Below are positions 33,807 through 42,598 of a stretch of DNA of 64,000 bases, one piece after another (position 1 is the first letter of the stretch; the number at the start of each line of letters is the position of its first letter). This DNA is from Burkholderiales bacterium (GTDB lineage: Bacteria; Pseudomonadota; Gammaproteobacteria; Burkholderiales; SG8-41), in assembly GCA_036262035.1 (NCBI GenBank), contig DATAJS010000009.1, positions 310,001 to 374,000 on the forward strand, given 5' to 3'. A program made the position numbers and the translations under genes. The notes beneath the pieces were generated by a model. It was not told the origin of the DNA. It did not search any database and worked only from the letters and a program-made list of their open reading frames with translations.

Positions 33807-34775
33807 ATGAAAGCATTGTCTGGATTCGCCTGCACGGTCGCCGCGCTCGCGGCATTCGCGTCTCCGACCGCGCTCGCGCAGACGTACCCCACCAAAGCCA
33901 TACGCTTCATCCTGCCGTTCCCGCCGGGCGGGCCCACCGACATCGCCGGCCGCACGATCGCCCAGAAGCTCGGCGAGCAGCTCGAGCAGCCGGTGATCGC
34001 CGACAACCGCCCCGGCGCGACGTCGAACCTCGGCCTCGAGCTCGCGGCGAAAGCGCCTCCGGACGGCTACACCATCGTGCTCACGCCGCCGTCGATCTCG
34101 CTCTCGCCGTCGATGTACAAGAAGCTCAACTACGATGCCCTGCGGGATTTGCAGCCGCTGTCGCTCGTCGCGAACATGTATTACGTGACGGCGGTGCACA
34201 ACTCGGTGCCGGCGAAGAACCTCAACGAGTTCATCGCGCTCGCCAAGCGCAATCCCGGCAAGCTCAACTTCAGCTCGAGCGGGCTCGGCGCCGGCAACCA
34301 TCTCGCGACCGAGCTCCTGAGGAGCATGTACGGTCTTTCGATGGTGCACGTGCCGTACAAGGGCAACGTCGCGGGACTGCTCGCGTGCGCGACCGGCGAA
34401 GTCGATTTCGGCACGTTCGCGATCGCGCCGGCGATACCGATCGTGAAGTCTCACAAGGTCCGCCCGCTCGGCGTGCTCACCGAGAAACGGCTGTCGGTGC
34501 TCCCCGACGTGGCCACCGCGCGCGAGCAGGGCGTCGACCTCGTATCGGTGCAGTGGTACGGCATCCTCGCGCCCGCCGGCACGCCCAAGCCGATCGTCGA
34601 CCGGCTCGTGACCGAGATCCACAAGGCAGTGTCGTCGCCGGAGGTGAAGGACAAGCTCGCGGCCTCGGGCATCGACACGGTGACGAGCACGCCCGATCAG
34701 TTCCGCGACTTGATCCGCAGCGACACGGTCCGCTACGCAAAGGTCATCAAGGCCGCCGGGATCAAGCCCGAGTAG
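33807..34775 (+). CDS. TTT binding protein, Bug/TctC family
   Basis: A 322-residue receptor, divergent from the Bug gene at 32705-33688. The ATG has a GAGGAGG box, the leader ends TALAQ, loop 1 is LPFPPGGPTDIAGR and loop 2 LNFSSSGLGAGNHLATELL; HVPYKGNVAGLLACATGEVDF is standard. It ends only 3 nt before the stop of the convergent formate/nitrite channel, so there is no room for a conventional terminator between them. Confidence 0.88.
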   Translation: MKALSGFACTVAALAAFASPTALAQTYPTKAIRFILPFPPGGPTDIAGRTIAQKLGEQLEQPVIADNRPGATSNLGLELAAKAPPDGYTIVLTPPSISLSPSMYKKLNYDALRDLQPLSLVANMYYVTAVHNSVPAKNLNEFIALAKRNPGKLNFSSSGLGAGNHLATELLRSMYGLSMVHVPYKGNVAGLLACATGEVDFGTFAIAPAIPIVKSHKVRPLGVLTEKRLSVLPDVATAREQGVDLVSVQWYGILAPAGTPKPIVDRLVTEIHKAVSSPEVKDKLAASGIDTVTSTPDQFRDLIRSDTVRYAKVIKAAGIKPE

Positions 34776-34778
34776 CGC

Positions 34779-35561
34779 CTATTCGGAACCGCCCAGCTGC
34801 TCTTCGCGCTCGCGCGGGTTGAGGTAGGTGAACGGCAGCCCGACGAGCACGACGCCGCCGACGACATTGCCCAGCGTGCTCCACAGGAGGTTGTGCAGCG
34901 CCTCGCCCGCGGTGAGCGCGCCGCCGCCGAGCATCGCGATCGAGAACGTCCCCATGTTGGCGATCGAGTGCTCGAAGCCCAGATACACGAAGATGAAGAC
35001 GATGGAGACGAGGATCAGGATCTTCGCGGTCTCTTCCTTGCAGCGCAGAGCGATGCGCACCGCGAGGCACACGATCCAGTTGGCGAGGATGCCTTTAAAG
35101 AAGATGACGCTCGCCGACTGGTGCGCCTTGTGCAGCGCGCCCTCGAACAGCGCGTGATCGGCGGGAAGCTGCAGCGAGCCCGCGCCGAGGAGGAGCAGCG
35201 CGACGAACAGCGCGCCCGCGAGATTTCCGAACCAGCACACCGCCCACAACAGTCCCGTCTGTTTCCAGCTCGTGCGGCCTTCGCTCGACGAGACGGTGAG
35301 ATACATGTTGTTGCTGGTGAACAGCTCGGTGTTCGTGAAGACGATGATCGTCAGGCCGACGCCGAAGAACGCCGCCGCGATCGCCTTGCCGAGCGAGATG
35401 TCGGCGAGGTTGTGGTTGAGCGACCAGAACGCGAACACCACGATCGTGAGCCCGGCCCCGCCGCCGATCGAACGCAGCACGTAGCGGGCGATGTCGCGTT
35501 GCAGGAGGCCGACCTTGAATGCGCCGGCGTGCGCGGCTTTCTCGACGTGGACTCGGTCCAT
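34779..35561 (-). CDS. Formate/nitrite transporter (FNT) family channel
   Basis: A 260-residue membrane protein with six membrane helices, the size of FocA/NirC. FNT hallmarks are NTELFTSNNMYLTV (the Omega-loop region after helix 2), WFGNLAGALF, GILANWIVCLAV and GFEHSIANMGTF, which contains the pore His. The family moves formate, nitrite, lactate or hydrosulfide down gradients coupled to protons. No formate- or nitrite-metabolism gene is adjacent. The convergent position to a Bug gene is not informative. Confidence 0.88.
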   Translation of the reverse strand: MDRVHVEKAAHAGAFKVGLLQRDIARYVLRSIGGGAGLTIVVFAFWSLNHNLADISLGKAIAAAFFGVGLTIIVFTNTELFTSNNMYLTVSSSEGRTSWKQTGLLWAVCWFGNLAGALFVALLLLGAGSLQLPADHALFEGALHKAHQSASVIFFKGILANWIVCLAVRIALRCKEETAKILILVSIVFIFVYLGFEHSIANMGTFSIAMLGGGALTAGEALHNLLWSTLGNVVGGVVLVGLPFTYLNPREREEQLGGSE

Positions 35562-35634
35562 TGCGGGCCCTCCAGCGCGAGAGGCTAAACCCGCAAGCGC
35601 CCCCGCGCATGTGGCCCTTGGTCCAATAGCCGGT

Positions 35635-36606
35635 CTACTGCGGCTTGATGCCTCCGGCCTTCACGACCTTGCCCCAGCGCTCGGTCTCGGCGCGGATCTT
35701 CGCGCCGAGCTGCTCCGGCGTGAGCGGCTCGGGATCGACGCCGCCGGCGACGAGCTTGCCGTTCACGTCAGGGGCGGTGATCGCCGTCGCGACTTCGCGG
35801 TTCAGCTTCTCGACGATCGCGCGCGGCGTGCCCGCGCGCGTGAGGATCGCGTACCACGAGCCCGCCTCGTAACCGGGCACCGTCTCGCCGACCGTGGGAA
35901 CGTCGGGCACCTGCGGCAGGCGCTTCGCGCTCGTCACGGCGAGCGCGCGCACCTGCTTCTGGTTGATGTACGCCAGACCCGACGCGAGGCCGGAGATCAT
36001 GAGCTGGATCTCGCGGCCGACCAGGCCGATGAGCGCCGGCCCCGCGCCTTTGTACGGCACGTGCGTCATCTTCACGCCCGCCATCATGCACAGCAGCTCG
36101 GTCGCGAGGTGCCCGGTGCCGCCCTGCCCCGACGAGCCGTAGTTGATGGCGCCCGGTGCGCGCCTGGCGAGCGCGATGAGGTCCTTCATCGATTGCGCCG
36201 GGACCGAAGGGTGCACCATCACCGCGAGCGGGCTGTTGCCGATCAGCGCGACCGGCGTGAAGTCGCGGCTCACGCTGAACGGCAGCTTGGTGAAAAGATT
36301 GGGCGCGATGGCGATCGTGCCGTTCGCGCCGGCGAACAGCGTGTAACCGTCGGGCGGCGCTTTCGACACGATCTCGCCCGCGACGCTGCCGCCGACCGCG
36401 GGACGGTTGTCCACGACGATCTGCTGCCCCATCTGCTCGGAGAGCTTGGCGGCGACGAGGCGCATCACGACGTCGGTCGGTCCGCCCGCGGCGAGCGCAA
36501 CCACCAGACGTACCGGACGCGTGGGATAGCCTTGCTCGCCGGCATGAGCCGGCAGAGCGGCTGCGAGCGCGCACGCGACGGCGGCGCTCGCAGCGGTCAG
36601 TCGCAT
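35635..36606 (-). CDS. TTT binding protein, Bug/TctC family
   Basis: A 323-residue receptor. The ATG at 36606 gives leader MRLTAASAAVACALAAALPAHAG; an in-frame GTG at 36618 would add MRSR and neither has a good ribosome binding site. Loop 1 reads VVALAAGGPTDVVMR, loop 2 INYGSSGQGGTGHLATELL with an extra Gly, and the pocket-forming HVPYKGAGPALIGLVGREIQLM is standard. It begins 22 nt after the cupin-rubredoxin gene stop, in the same direction, so the two may share a transcript. Confidence 0.86.
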   Translation of the reverse strand: MRLTAASAAVACALAAALPAHAGEQGYPTRPVRLVVALAAGGPTDVVMRLVAAKLSEQMGQQIVVDNRPAVGGSVAGEIVSKAPPDGYTLFAGANGTIAIAPNLFTKLPFSVSRDFTPVALIGNSPLAVMVHPSVPAQSMKDLIALARRAPGAINYGSSGQGGTGHLATELLCMMAGVKMTHVPYKGAGPALIGLVGREIQLMISGLASGLAYINQKQVRALAVTSAKRLPQVPDVPTVGETVPGYEAGSWYAILTRAGTPRAIVEKLNREVATAITAPDVNGKLVAGGVDPEPLTPEQLGAKIRAETERWGKVVKAGGIKPQ

Positions 36607-36628
36607 GCGGCTACGCACGCGAGGCCGA

Positions 36629-37573
36629 TCAGAACTCGATCATCTCGAAATCGGCTTTCGTCGCCGAGCAGTCCGGGCAGCCGAAGGATTCCGGCACGTC
36701 CGCCCAGCGCGTGCCGGGTGCGATGCCTTCATCCGGCATGCCCGCGGCTTCGTCGTACACGAACGCGCACAGGATGCACTGCCAGGTCTTGTACTCGCCG
36801 TCGGCATCGGCCGCGACGACCTTGGCTTCTTCGGGCCGGCCGCCGCCGGGAACGGGAAAGTTGAGGATGAGGCCTTCCATGCCTTCGGGGCCGGCCTGAA
36901 GCTCGAACGGGCCTTCGTTCTTGCCGACCCAGATGATCGTCAGATCTTTCTTGAGCTTGCCATCGTGCTGAACCCCGCCCTTCAGCACCAGGATGTACTG
37001 CCCGTCGCCCTTGGAAGGATCGGGCGCGAACGCCTTGACGCCCGGCTTCATCTTGACCGACCACCCCGCGAGCCCGTCGTGGTGTCCGGTGAGACCTTCG
37101 AGCGCTTTCATCGTGACGCCGCGCTCACCCGGCAGATAGTCGAAGTCGGGGGCGACCGTCACCTGCCACGGCGTGCGGTTTTCGACCTTGTCGAGCACTT
37201 CGCGGCTGTCGGGCAGATACTGCGCACCCGGGTCGCGATGGGCGCGCAACGTGATGAAGCCCAGCCCCTTCTCGCTGTAGGCAATCGGACCGTAAGGGGT
37301 GTACGCGCGAGAGAAGTGCACTGCGCCGGGACCGACATCGTGCTTGCCGAGCGTGCCGGCGCCGTTGTACATCACCTGGAACTGGTCCACTTCGTGGAAG
37401 TGTGCGCGCAGCACGCGGTGGGCCGAGCCTTCGGCGAGAAAGGCCATCGGCGTGTCGACGCTCTTGTCTTCGGGACGCTTGATGAAGTCGCTGCGCCACG
37501 CGAAGTGGCCGTTCGCGAGGTTGCGCTGGATGCGCGGGTTCTCGATCTCGTCGTACGCCTTGATCAGCGGCAT
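36629..37573 (-). CDS. Cupin-like enzyme fused to a C-terminal rubredoxin domain
   Basis: A 314-residue cytoplasmic fusion. Residues about 45-240 look like a bicupin-type fold with a His-rich first motif (RAHFHEVDQFQVMYNGAGTLG, H58/H60) and later His (H78, H86). Residues 262-314 are a complete rubredoxin: C266-X2-C269 in WQCILCAFVYDEAAG and C299-X2-C302 in FGCPDCSATKADFEMIEF, with the conserved Asp/Gly/Pro spacing. A rubredoxin tail suggests that electrons are delivered to a metal site in the cupin part, as in an oxygenase or reductase. I know no characterised enzyme with this order of domains. The gene is upstream of a Bug receptor. Confidence 0.78.
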   Translation of the reverse strand: MPLIKAYDEIENPRIQRNLANGHFAWRSDFIKRPEDKSVDTPMAFLAEGSAHRVLRAHFHEVDQFQVMYNGAGTLGKHDVGPGAVHFSRAYTPYGPIAYSEKGLGFITLRAHRDPGAQYLPDSREVLDKVENRTPWQVTVAPDFDYLPGERGVTMKALEGLTGHHDGLAGWSVKMKPGVKAFAPDPSKGDGQYILVLKGGVQHDGKLKKDLTIIWVGKNEGPFELQAGPEGMEGLILNFPVPGGGRPEEAKVVAADADGEYKTWQCILCAFVYDEAAGMPDEGIAPGTRWADVPESFGCPDCSATKADFEMIEF

Positions 37574-37864
37574 TGGGGAGTCTCCTTGGGTCGCAGGCGC
37601 GTATTGTAGTCATGTCTGTCGCGGTGCGGCAGGCATCGCTGCGTCAGCCACTCACAATGTGGACGGGGTTCGGCGCGCAAACCCGGCGTCCGCATCGAAA
37701 AAACCGCATCACCGCTCCCATCGGGCCCCTCCGTAACATCCTTTTACAAAGCACACATCTCGTTACAACTCAGCGCGTCTCCTTGCGGCAACAAGGCCCG
37801 TTAGGGGCATGCCACCTGCACCTCTCCTCGTGTAGTTTTCGACAACGAGGAAGGAGATGTTCCC

Positions 37865-38605
37865 ATGATTCGCAAACATTCCAAGAGCGTCATCGCCGCT
37901 GCGATCTTCGCAGCACTCAGCAGCGCAGGCTTCGCACAGACTCGTCAATCCACCGATGCGAGCCAGGCCGCACAGACCAACCCGTTGCAATCGGTGAATC
38001 CGAGTGCGGTGACCGGCGTGCAGTCCGACATCGGCGTCTCGGGTAGCGGCAACGACGTACGGCTGAACTCGAGCGCGACGACCAACCAGTCGACGAGCGC
38101 GTCGCAGAATACCGGCGCGACGCAGAACCTTGGCGTGGAGTCGAGCGGGACCTTCAGCAGCGACAACGCGTCACGCGCACGTCAGTCCACCGACGCGAGC
38201 CAGGCGGCGCAGACCAATCCCGAGCAGTACGTGAATCCGGGCGCGGCGACCGGCGTCGCGGCGGACGCGCGGCTGCGCGGTGACGACAACCGCGCGCGGA
38301 TGGACACGAGCGCAACGACCAACCAGTCGACCACCGCTTCGCAGAACACCAACGCTTCGCAGAGCGCCGACGTGCGATCCGGCCGCAGCCGCGACCGTAA
38401 CCGCAGCTCGAGCAACCTGCCTGGCATGAGCGCGGTGCCGGGCGTGTCGAGCGGCGCGATCGGCGGTGCGGCAGCGAGCGCCGGCGGCACTTCGTCCAGC
38501 GCGGGCGGCGCGGTCGGCTCCAAAGTCGACATGAGCGACGGTCCGGGCAAACACGGCCAGGGCAAGGCCAAAGGCCATCGCAACGCGCCGTGGTCGAAGC
38601 ACTAA
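37865..38605 (+). CDS. Secreted Q/N/S-rich protein with a duplicated 79-residue unit
   Basis: A 246-residue exported protein that I cannot assign to a family. After a signal peptide (cleaved near GFAQ) two units begin RQSTDASQAAQTNP at residues 27 and 106, a 79-residue period (237 nt in DNA). Each unit continues with a TTNQST(S/T)ASQNT segment. A Ser/Gly/Ala-rich linker (about 180-220) and a basic His/Lys/Gly tail (GPGKHGQGKAKGHRNAPWSKH) follow. The composition resembles amyloid-forming or adhesive surface proteins such as curlin repeats, but the repeat is longer and not a known motif. It has a strong AAGGAGAT ribosome binding site, is single, and is followed by a strong terminator, so high expression is likely. 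Confidence 0.7.
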   Translation: MIRKHSKSVIAAAIFAALSSAGFAQTRQSTDASQAAQTNPLQSVNPSAVTGVQSDIGVSGSGNDVRLNSSATTNQSTSASQNTGATQNLGVESSGTFSSDNASRARQSTDASQAAQTNPEQYVNPGAATGVAADARLRGDDNRARMDTSATTNQSTTASQNTNASQSADVRSGRSRDRNRSSSNLPGMSAVPGVSSGAIGGAAASAGGTSSSAGGAVGSKVDMSDGPGKHGQGKAKGHRNAPWSKH

Positions 38606-38617
38606 CCCGGCGTCATG

Positions 38618-38647
38618 AAAAACACCCGCTTCGGCGGGTGTTTTTTT
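38618..38647. terminator. Strong intrinsic terminator, bidirectional
   Basis: A7-bp stem CACCCGC/GCGGGTG closes a TTCG tetraloop and is flanked by AAAAA on the left and TTTTTTT on the right. It ends the Q/N-rich gene on the plus strand and, by its A-run, also the convergent dehydrogenase gene that stops at 38649. Confidence 0.9.
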
Positions 38648-38648
38648 G

Positions 38649-39884
38649 TCAGTGGCGCGGCACGAGCTTCCAGATCTGCCCGCCCCCCGTAGCGATGTAC
38701 AGCAAGCCGTCCGGTCCCTGTCTCACGTCGCGGATGCGCTGATGGCGGTCGGTGAGCAGATGCTCTTCGCCGACGACGCGATCGCCCTCGATCGCCAGCC
38801 TCACCAGCCGCTGCTCCTTCAGCGCGCCGACGAAGAGGCTGCCGCGCCACGCGGGAAACGCTTCACCGGTGTAGAACTGCGCGCCCGAGGGCGCGATCAC
38901 CGGGTCCCAGTAATACACCGGCTGTTCCATGCCTTCGCGCGCGGTCGCCGCACTCTCGATCGGCGTGCCCGAGTACTCTTCGCCGTACGCCTGCAGCGGC
39001 CAGCCGTAGTTCTTCCCCTTCTGGATCAGGTTGAGCTCGTCGCCGCCCTGCGTGCCGTGCTCGACGATCCAGAACTTTCCCTGCGGATCGAACGCGGAGG
39101 CCTGGATGTTGCGATGCCCGTAGCTCCAGACCTCCGGCCGCGCGCCTTTCCTGCCGACGAACGGATTGTCTTTCGGCGCGGAACCGTCGGGCGCGATGCG
39201 CACCGTCTTGCCGAGCGTGCTGCCGAGGTCCTGCGCGTACTTGCGCATCCGCGTATCGGAACGCTCGCCGGTCGTGACGTACAGCATGCCGTCCGAACCG
39301 AACGCGAGCCGGGAGCCGTAATGCCCGACGCCCGGGTAGGTCGGCGTCACGCGAAAGATCACGCGCACGTCGGAAAGGCTGCGCCGGTCCGCCGACAGCA
39401 CCGCGCGCGCGACGCTCGTGCCGTTGCCGCCTTCGCGCGGCTCGGAAAAGCTGAAGAAGATGGTGTGATCCGATTCGAACTGCGGGCTCAGCGCGACGTC
39501 GAGCAGGCCACCCTGCACGCGGTCGTCGACCTTCGGCACGCCCGAGATCGGCGGTCCGATCTCGCCTTTCGCCGACACGATGCGCAGCCGCCCCGGCTTT
39601 TCGCTCACCAGCAGGTCGCCGCCGGGCAGCGGCTCGACCGACCACGGCGTGTCGAGACGGTCGGTGAGGACGACCACGTCAAACGCGACGTGCGATCGAA
39701 CTCCGCAGACGCGCGTCTGCCCGGGAAACGCCGGACGCTGCTCGGGGGCATTGGGCGGTCGGGTCTCGATCGGCCGGCAGGACGCTGCCGCCGACGCGGT
39801 TCCTACGGACGACGGCATGTCGCGCTCGCTGCATGCGGCAAGAGCCGCGAGGCTTGCGAGCAGGATGGCAAGGTGCAGGCGCAT
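38649..39884 (-). CDS. PQQ-dependent sugar dehydrogenase-type lipoprotein
   Basis: A 411-residue protein with a lipoprotein signal (MRLHLAILLASLAALAAC, lipobox LAAC) and a six-bladed propeller of the soluble aldose-sugar dehydrogenase (GSDH/YliI) type. Typical motifs are DTPWSVEPLPGGDLLVSEKPGRLRI, GHYGSRLAFGSDGMLYVTTGER, GHRNIQASAFDPQGKFWIVEHGTQGGDELNLI and GKNYGWPLQAYGEEYSG. Members oxidise aldoses or related alcohols in the periplasm using PQQ. The ATG at 39884 is chosen for the lipobox; the frame is open upstream across the methyltransferase gene as a shadow. Confidence 0.88.
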   Translation of the reverse strand: MRLHLAILLASLAALAACSERDMPSSVGTASAAASCRPIETRPPNAPEQRPAFPGQTRVCGVRSHVAFDVVVLTDRLDTPWSVEPLPGGDLLVSEKPGRLRIVSAKGEIGPPISGVPKVDDRVQGGLLDVALSPQFESDHTIFFSFSEPREGGNGTSVARAVLSADRRSLSDVRVIFRVTPTYPGVGHYGSRLAFGSDGMLYVTTGERSDTRMRKYAQDLGSTLGKTVRIAPDGSAPKDNPFVGRKGARPEVWSYGHRNIQASAFDPQGKFWIVEHGTQGGDELNLIQKGKNYGWPLQAYGEEYSGTPIESAATAREGMEQPVYYWDPVIAPSGAQFYTGEAFPAWRGSLFVGALKEQRLVRLAIEGDRVVGEEHLLTDRHQRIRDVRQGPDGLLYIATGGGQIWKLVPRH

Positions 39885-39950
39885 GTGTGCTCTCGTTTTT
39901 GAAAAGGCGGAAAGGCTGCAAGAAGCAGTCCGCGCTGTTACAGTCCCATT

Positions 39951-40607
39951 ATGCCGTCCGCTTCGACGCTTCCTGCGTACTACGCCGCGCGCGCCGCGGA
40001 ATACGAGCGCGTCTACGACAAGCCCGAGCGCCAGCGGGATCTGGCGAAGCTGCGCACCTCGATCCCGCCGCTGCTCGCGGGCCGCGACGTGCTCGAGATC
40101 GCGTGCGGTACCGGCTATTGGACCGCGGTCATCGCGCCGAGTGCGCGCCGCATCGTCGGGGTCGACATCAATCCCGAGACGCTCGAGATCGCCGGCGCCA
40201 AACCCTATCCGCCGGGGCGCGTGACTTTCGAAGCGGCCGACGTGCACGCCGCGCTCGCGAAGCATCGCGGCTTCGACGGCGCATTCGCCGGCTTCTGGTG
40301 GTCGCACATCCCGCGCCGGGAGCGGCGCGCGTTCGTCGAATCGCTGTGCAAGGCGCTCGCACCCGGCGCGGTCGTCGTCGTGCTCGACAACCTCTACGTC
40401 GAAGGCAGCAGCACGCCGCTCGCGCACACCGACGCCGACGGCAATACGTTCCAGAAGCGCCGGCTCGACGACGGCTCGGAGCACCTCGTGCTCAAGAACT
40501 TCCCCACTGAAGCGGAGCTGCGGGAGGAGCTCGCCGGCCTCGCCTCGCGAGTCGGCTATACCGCGCTCGATTACTACTGGCTGCTCGAATTCAGCACGTC
40601 AGATTGA
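39951..40607 (+). CDS. Class I SAM-dependent methyltransferase
   Basis: A 218-residue cytoplasmic enzyme. The SAM-binding motif I is VLEIACGTGYWTAVIA, motif II ends in IVGVDINPETLEIA, and the acidic post-II residues lie in FEAADVHA. The C-terminal half has DNLYVEGSSTPLAHTDADGNTFQKR and ends with an aromatic DYYWLLEF. Its substrate is unknown; the family includes small-molecule and arsenite-type enzymes but no arsenic-binding cysteines are seen. Its 3' end overlaps the convergent NMT1-like gene by 9 nt. Confidence 0.85.
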   Translation: MPSASTLPAYYAARAAEYERVYDKPERQRDLAKLRTSIPPLLAGRDVLEIACGTGYWTAVIAPSARRIVGVDINPETLEIAGAKPYPPGRVTFEAADVHAALAKHRGFDGAFAGFWWSHIPRRERRAFVESLCKALAPGAVVVVLDNLYVEGSSTPLAHTDADGNTFQKRRLDDGSEHLVLKNFPTEAELREELAGLASRVGYTALDYYWLLEFSTSD

Positions 40608-41519
40608 CGGCGGGTCCTCGCGAACGACCGACTCGCCGAAGCTCGGATCGACGTAATCCTCGTACTCGAGCCCCTGTTTGATCGTCCCGGTCTCGAGCAT
40701 CGCGTCGCGCTTCCATTCGATGCCCGCGCGCTTGACGCTCGGGTCGCGGCTCCACACGCCGAGCGATTTGTACTCGTCGAAGCATCGCGCGAGCACGCCG
40801 GCCGGCACGTGCGAGAGATACGCCGCCACGACAGCCGCGAGCTGCGCGCCCGAATGCGCATGGATCCACTTCTGCGTGCGGTAGATCGCACGCGTCATGC
40901 CAAGCAGGGTTTGCGGGTGCTCGCGGATGAAGCGCCGCGTGGTGTTGAGCGTGGTGTAGCAGCACAGGCCGCGGCTGGCGGCTGCATACCAGAGGTGGCC
41001 CGCGCCGTCGTCGAGGACGTTGCGCGCATACGGCTGGAAGAGCTGGATGACGTCGACCTCGCCGGCGCGCAGCGCCTCCGAGTTCCCGGCCATGGTCCGC
41101 GGAGGACCGCGCGTGATCGTCGACGGATCGATCCCGGCGAGCTGCAGATCGCGCTGAAGACAGATCCACGGCGTCGGCACTTCGGTGGTGATGCCGACGC
41201 GCTTGCCGAGGAGATCGGCAAGGCTGAACGACGGATTGGGCTCGCGCCCGATCAGGAAGAACGGATCGCGCCCGACGACCTCGCAGAACGCGACGGTGTC
41301 GGACGCGGGGTCCTTGTCGTGCGCGAGGATGACCCGCAACGGTCCGCCCCACGACACCTCGCCCGTGCCGGCAGCGAGCATCTCGATGCTTCGCGCCGCG
41401 CCTTCCGGCGTGATCATGTCGACGTCGAGACCCTCGGCGCGATACGCGCCGAGCTCGAGCGCGGCGTAGAACGGGGCGTAGAACAGCGCCCGGAAGTTTT
41501 CGATCAGCGTTAATTTCAT
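40599..41519 (-). CDS. NMT1/SsuA-type substrate-binding protein without signal peptide
   Basis: A 306-residue protein of the NMT1/THI5-like fold (ABC transporter receptors for nitrate, sulfonate or pyrimidine precursors). It opens MKLTLIENFRALFYAPFYAALELGAYRAEGLDVDM, with GKRVGITTEVPTPWICLQRDL and GEVDVIQLFQPYARNVL following. The opening lacks a leader, so either it is cytoplasmic or it is exported in an unusual way. No permease is adjacent. It starts 28 nt after the class II aldolase gene and is the last gene of the minus-strand cluster from 45072. Confidence 0.8.
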   Translation of the reverse strand: MKLTLIENFRALFYAPFYAALELGAYRAEGLDVDMITPEGAARSIEMLAAGTGEVSWGGPLRVILAHDKDPASDTVAFCEVVGRDPFFLIGREPNPSFSLADLLGKRVGITTEVPTPWICLQRDLQLAGIDPSTITRGPPRTMAGNSEALRAGEVDVIQLFQPYARNVLDDGAGHLWYAAASRGLCCYTTLNTTRRFIREHPQTLLGMTRAIYRTQKWIHAHSGAQLAAVVAAYLSHVPAGVLARCFDEYKSLGVWSRDPSVKRAGIEWKRDAMLETGTIKQGLEYEDYVDPSFGESVVREDPPSI

Positions 41520-41547
41520 CTTTACTGCCGGGCGCCGCGCCTGCTCC

Positions 41548-42351
41548 TTACGACATGTAGCTCGGATCGACCTGCGCCATCCAGCGGCGCACCGCCGCCC
41601 ACAGCATCGACGGGCCGTCGGCCGCTTCGCCCTTGGCGTCGGCGTTCTGGTCCATGGTCATCGTGGTCTGCTGCGTGGTCTTGCCGACGACGTTCATCGG
41701 GGGCATCGAGAGCTTCGCGCCGCCCGACTGCGCCATGATCTGGACCTCGCACGCGCTCTCGAGCCGGCGCATGAGGTTGAACGCTTCGGCCGCGTTCTTG
41801 CCGCAGGTCAGCAGGCCGTGATTGCGCAGGATGAGCACGTTCTTGTCGCCGAGCGCCGCGGCGATCTGCTCGCATTCGTCGGCTTCGTTGGTCACGCCCT
41901 GGCAATCGTAATAGTTGATCTTGTCGTAGAGACCCATCGAGCCGAGGTTGATCGGCAGCAGGCCCTGCTCCTGGCACGACACCGCGACACCGGCATTCGA
42001 ATGCGTGTGAATCACGCACTTCACGTCCTCGCGCACGCGATGCACCGAGCTGTGAACCACGAAGCCCGCGGTGTGCACCGGGTAGGGCGACGGATTGACC
42101 TTGCGCCCCTTGAGATCGACCTTGAGCAGATTGGACGCAGTGATCTCGGTGTACATGAGCCCGAGGGGGTTCAGCAGGAAGTGCGTCTCCGGTCCGGGCA
42201 CGCGCATCGAGATGTGGTTGTAGATGATGCTCTTGTGCCAGCCGAGATGGGACACGATGCGATAGAGGCAGGCGAGGTCGACGCGCGCTTCCCATTCCTC
42301 GGGAGAGCAATCGATCGTCGGGGTGGTCTTCAGCGTCAGTGGAGCGTTCAT
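41548..42351 (-). CDS. Class II aldolase/adducin family protein
   Basis: A 267-residue enzyme. The zinc-site His are in HTHSNAGVAVS (about residues 114-116) and the third His lies in ILRNHGLLTCGKNAAEAF. The start, MNAPLTLKTTPTIDCSPEEWEARVDLACLYRIVSHLGW, and the overall size fit the aldolase/adducin-head group that includes fuculose- and rhamnulose-phosphate aldolases and many uncharacterised decarboxylase-like enzymes. With TauD, a hydroxyacid dehydrogenase and a thiol-dioxygenase-like cupin, it seems to belong to a catabolic cluster. Confidence 0.85.
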   Translation of the reverse strand: MNAPLTLKTTPTIDCSPEEWEARVDLACLYRIVSHLGWHKSIIYNHISMRVPGPETHFLLNPLGLMYTEITASNLLKVDLKGRKVNPSPYPVHTAGFVVHSSVHRVREDVKCVIHTHSNAGVAVSCQEQGLLPINLGSMGLYDKINYYDCQGVTNEADECEQIAAALGDKNVLILRNHGLLTCGKNAAEAFNLMRRLESACEVQIMAQSGGAKLSMPPMNVVGKTTQQTTMTMDQNADAKGEAADGPSMLWAAVRRWMAQVDPSYMS

Positions 42352-42433
42352 TAAGTGGACTCCTCTCTGGTCGGACGGCGGATGCGGGATCGCGGGACGA
42401 TTCTATACGGATCGGGAGGTAAAGGCGTTATTG

Positions 42434-42468
42434 ACCGCAGAGGACGCAGAGGTGCGCAGAGGAAAAGC
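42434..42468. repeat. Intergenic repeat ACCGCAGAGGACGCAGAGG, copy 1
   Basis: ACCGCAGAGGACGCAGAGG at 42434-42452 is followed by another GCGCAGAGG unit. A copy differing at two of 19 bases lies in the opposite orientation at 55381-55399, where it serves as a ribosome binding site. This family is a common proteobacterial intergenic sequence. Confidence 0.65.
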
Positions 42469-42502
42469 AAAAAGATGAACCGCAAAGGACACGAAGAACG
42501 AC

Positions 42503-42594
42503 GTCATTCCCGCGAAGGCGGGAATCCATCTTGACCTGCTAGCCATTCAAAATGGATTCCCGATCGGTCCCGCTGCCGCGGGTCGGGAATGACG
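42503..42594. repeat. REP-like composite repeat (GTCATTCCCGCG...GGGAATGAC), copy 1
   Basis: GTCATTCCCGCGAAGGCGGG and AATCCA at the left, then TGGATTCCCGATC and a second stem ending GGGTCGGGAATGACG. Two hairpins, each with 7-9 bp arms, face each other. The same composite recurs at 61849-61940 and a single stem at 56393-56417. Confidence 0.75.
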
Positions 42595-42598
42595 ATTC

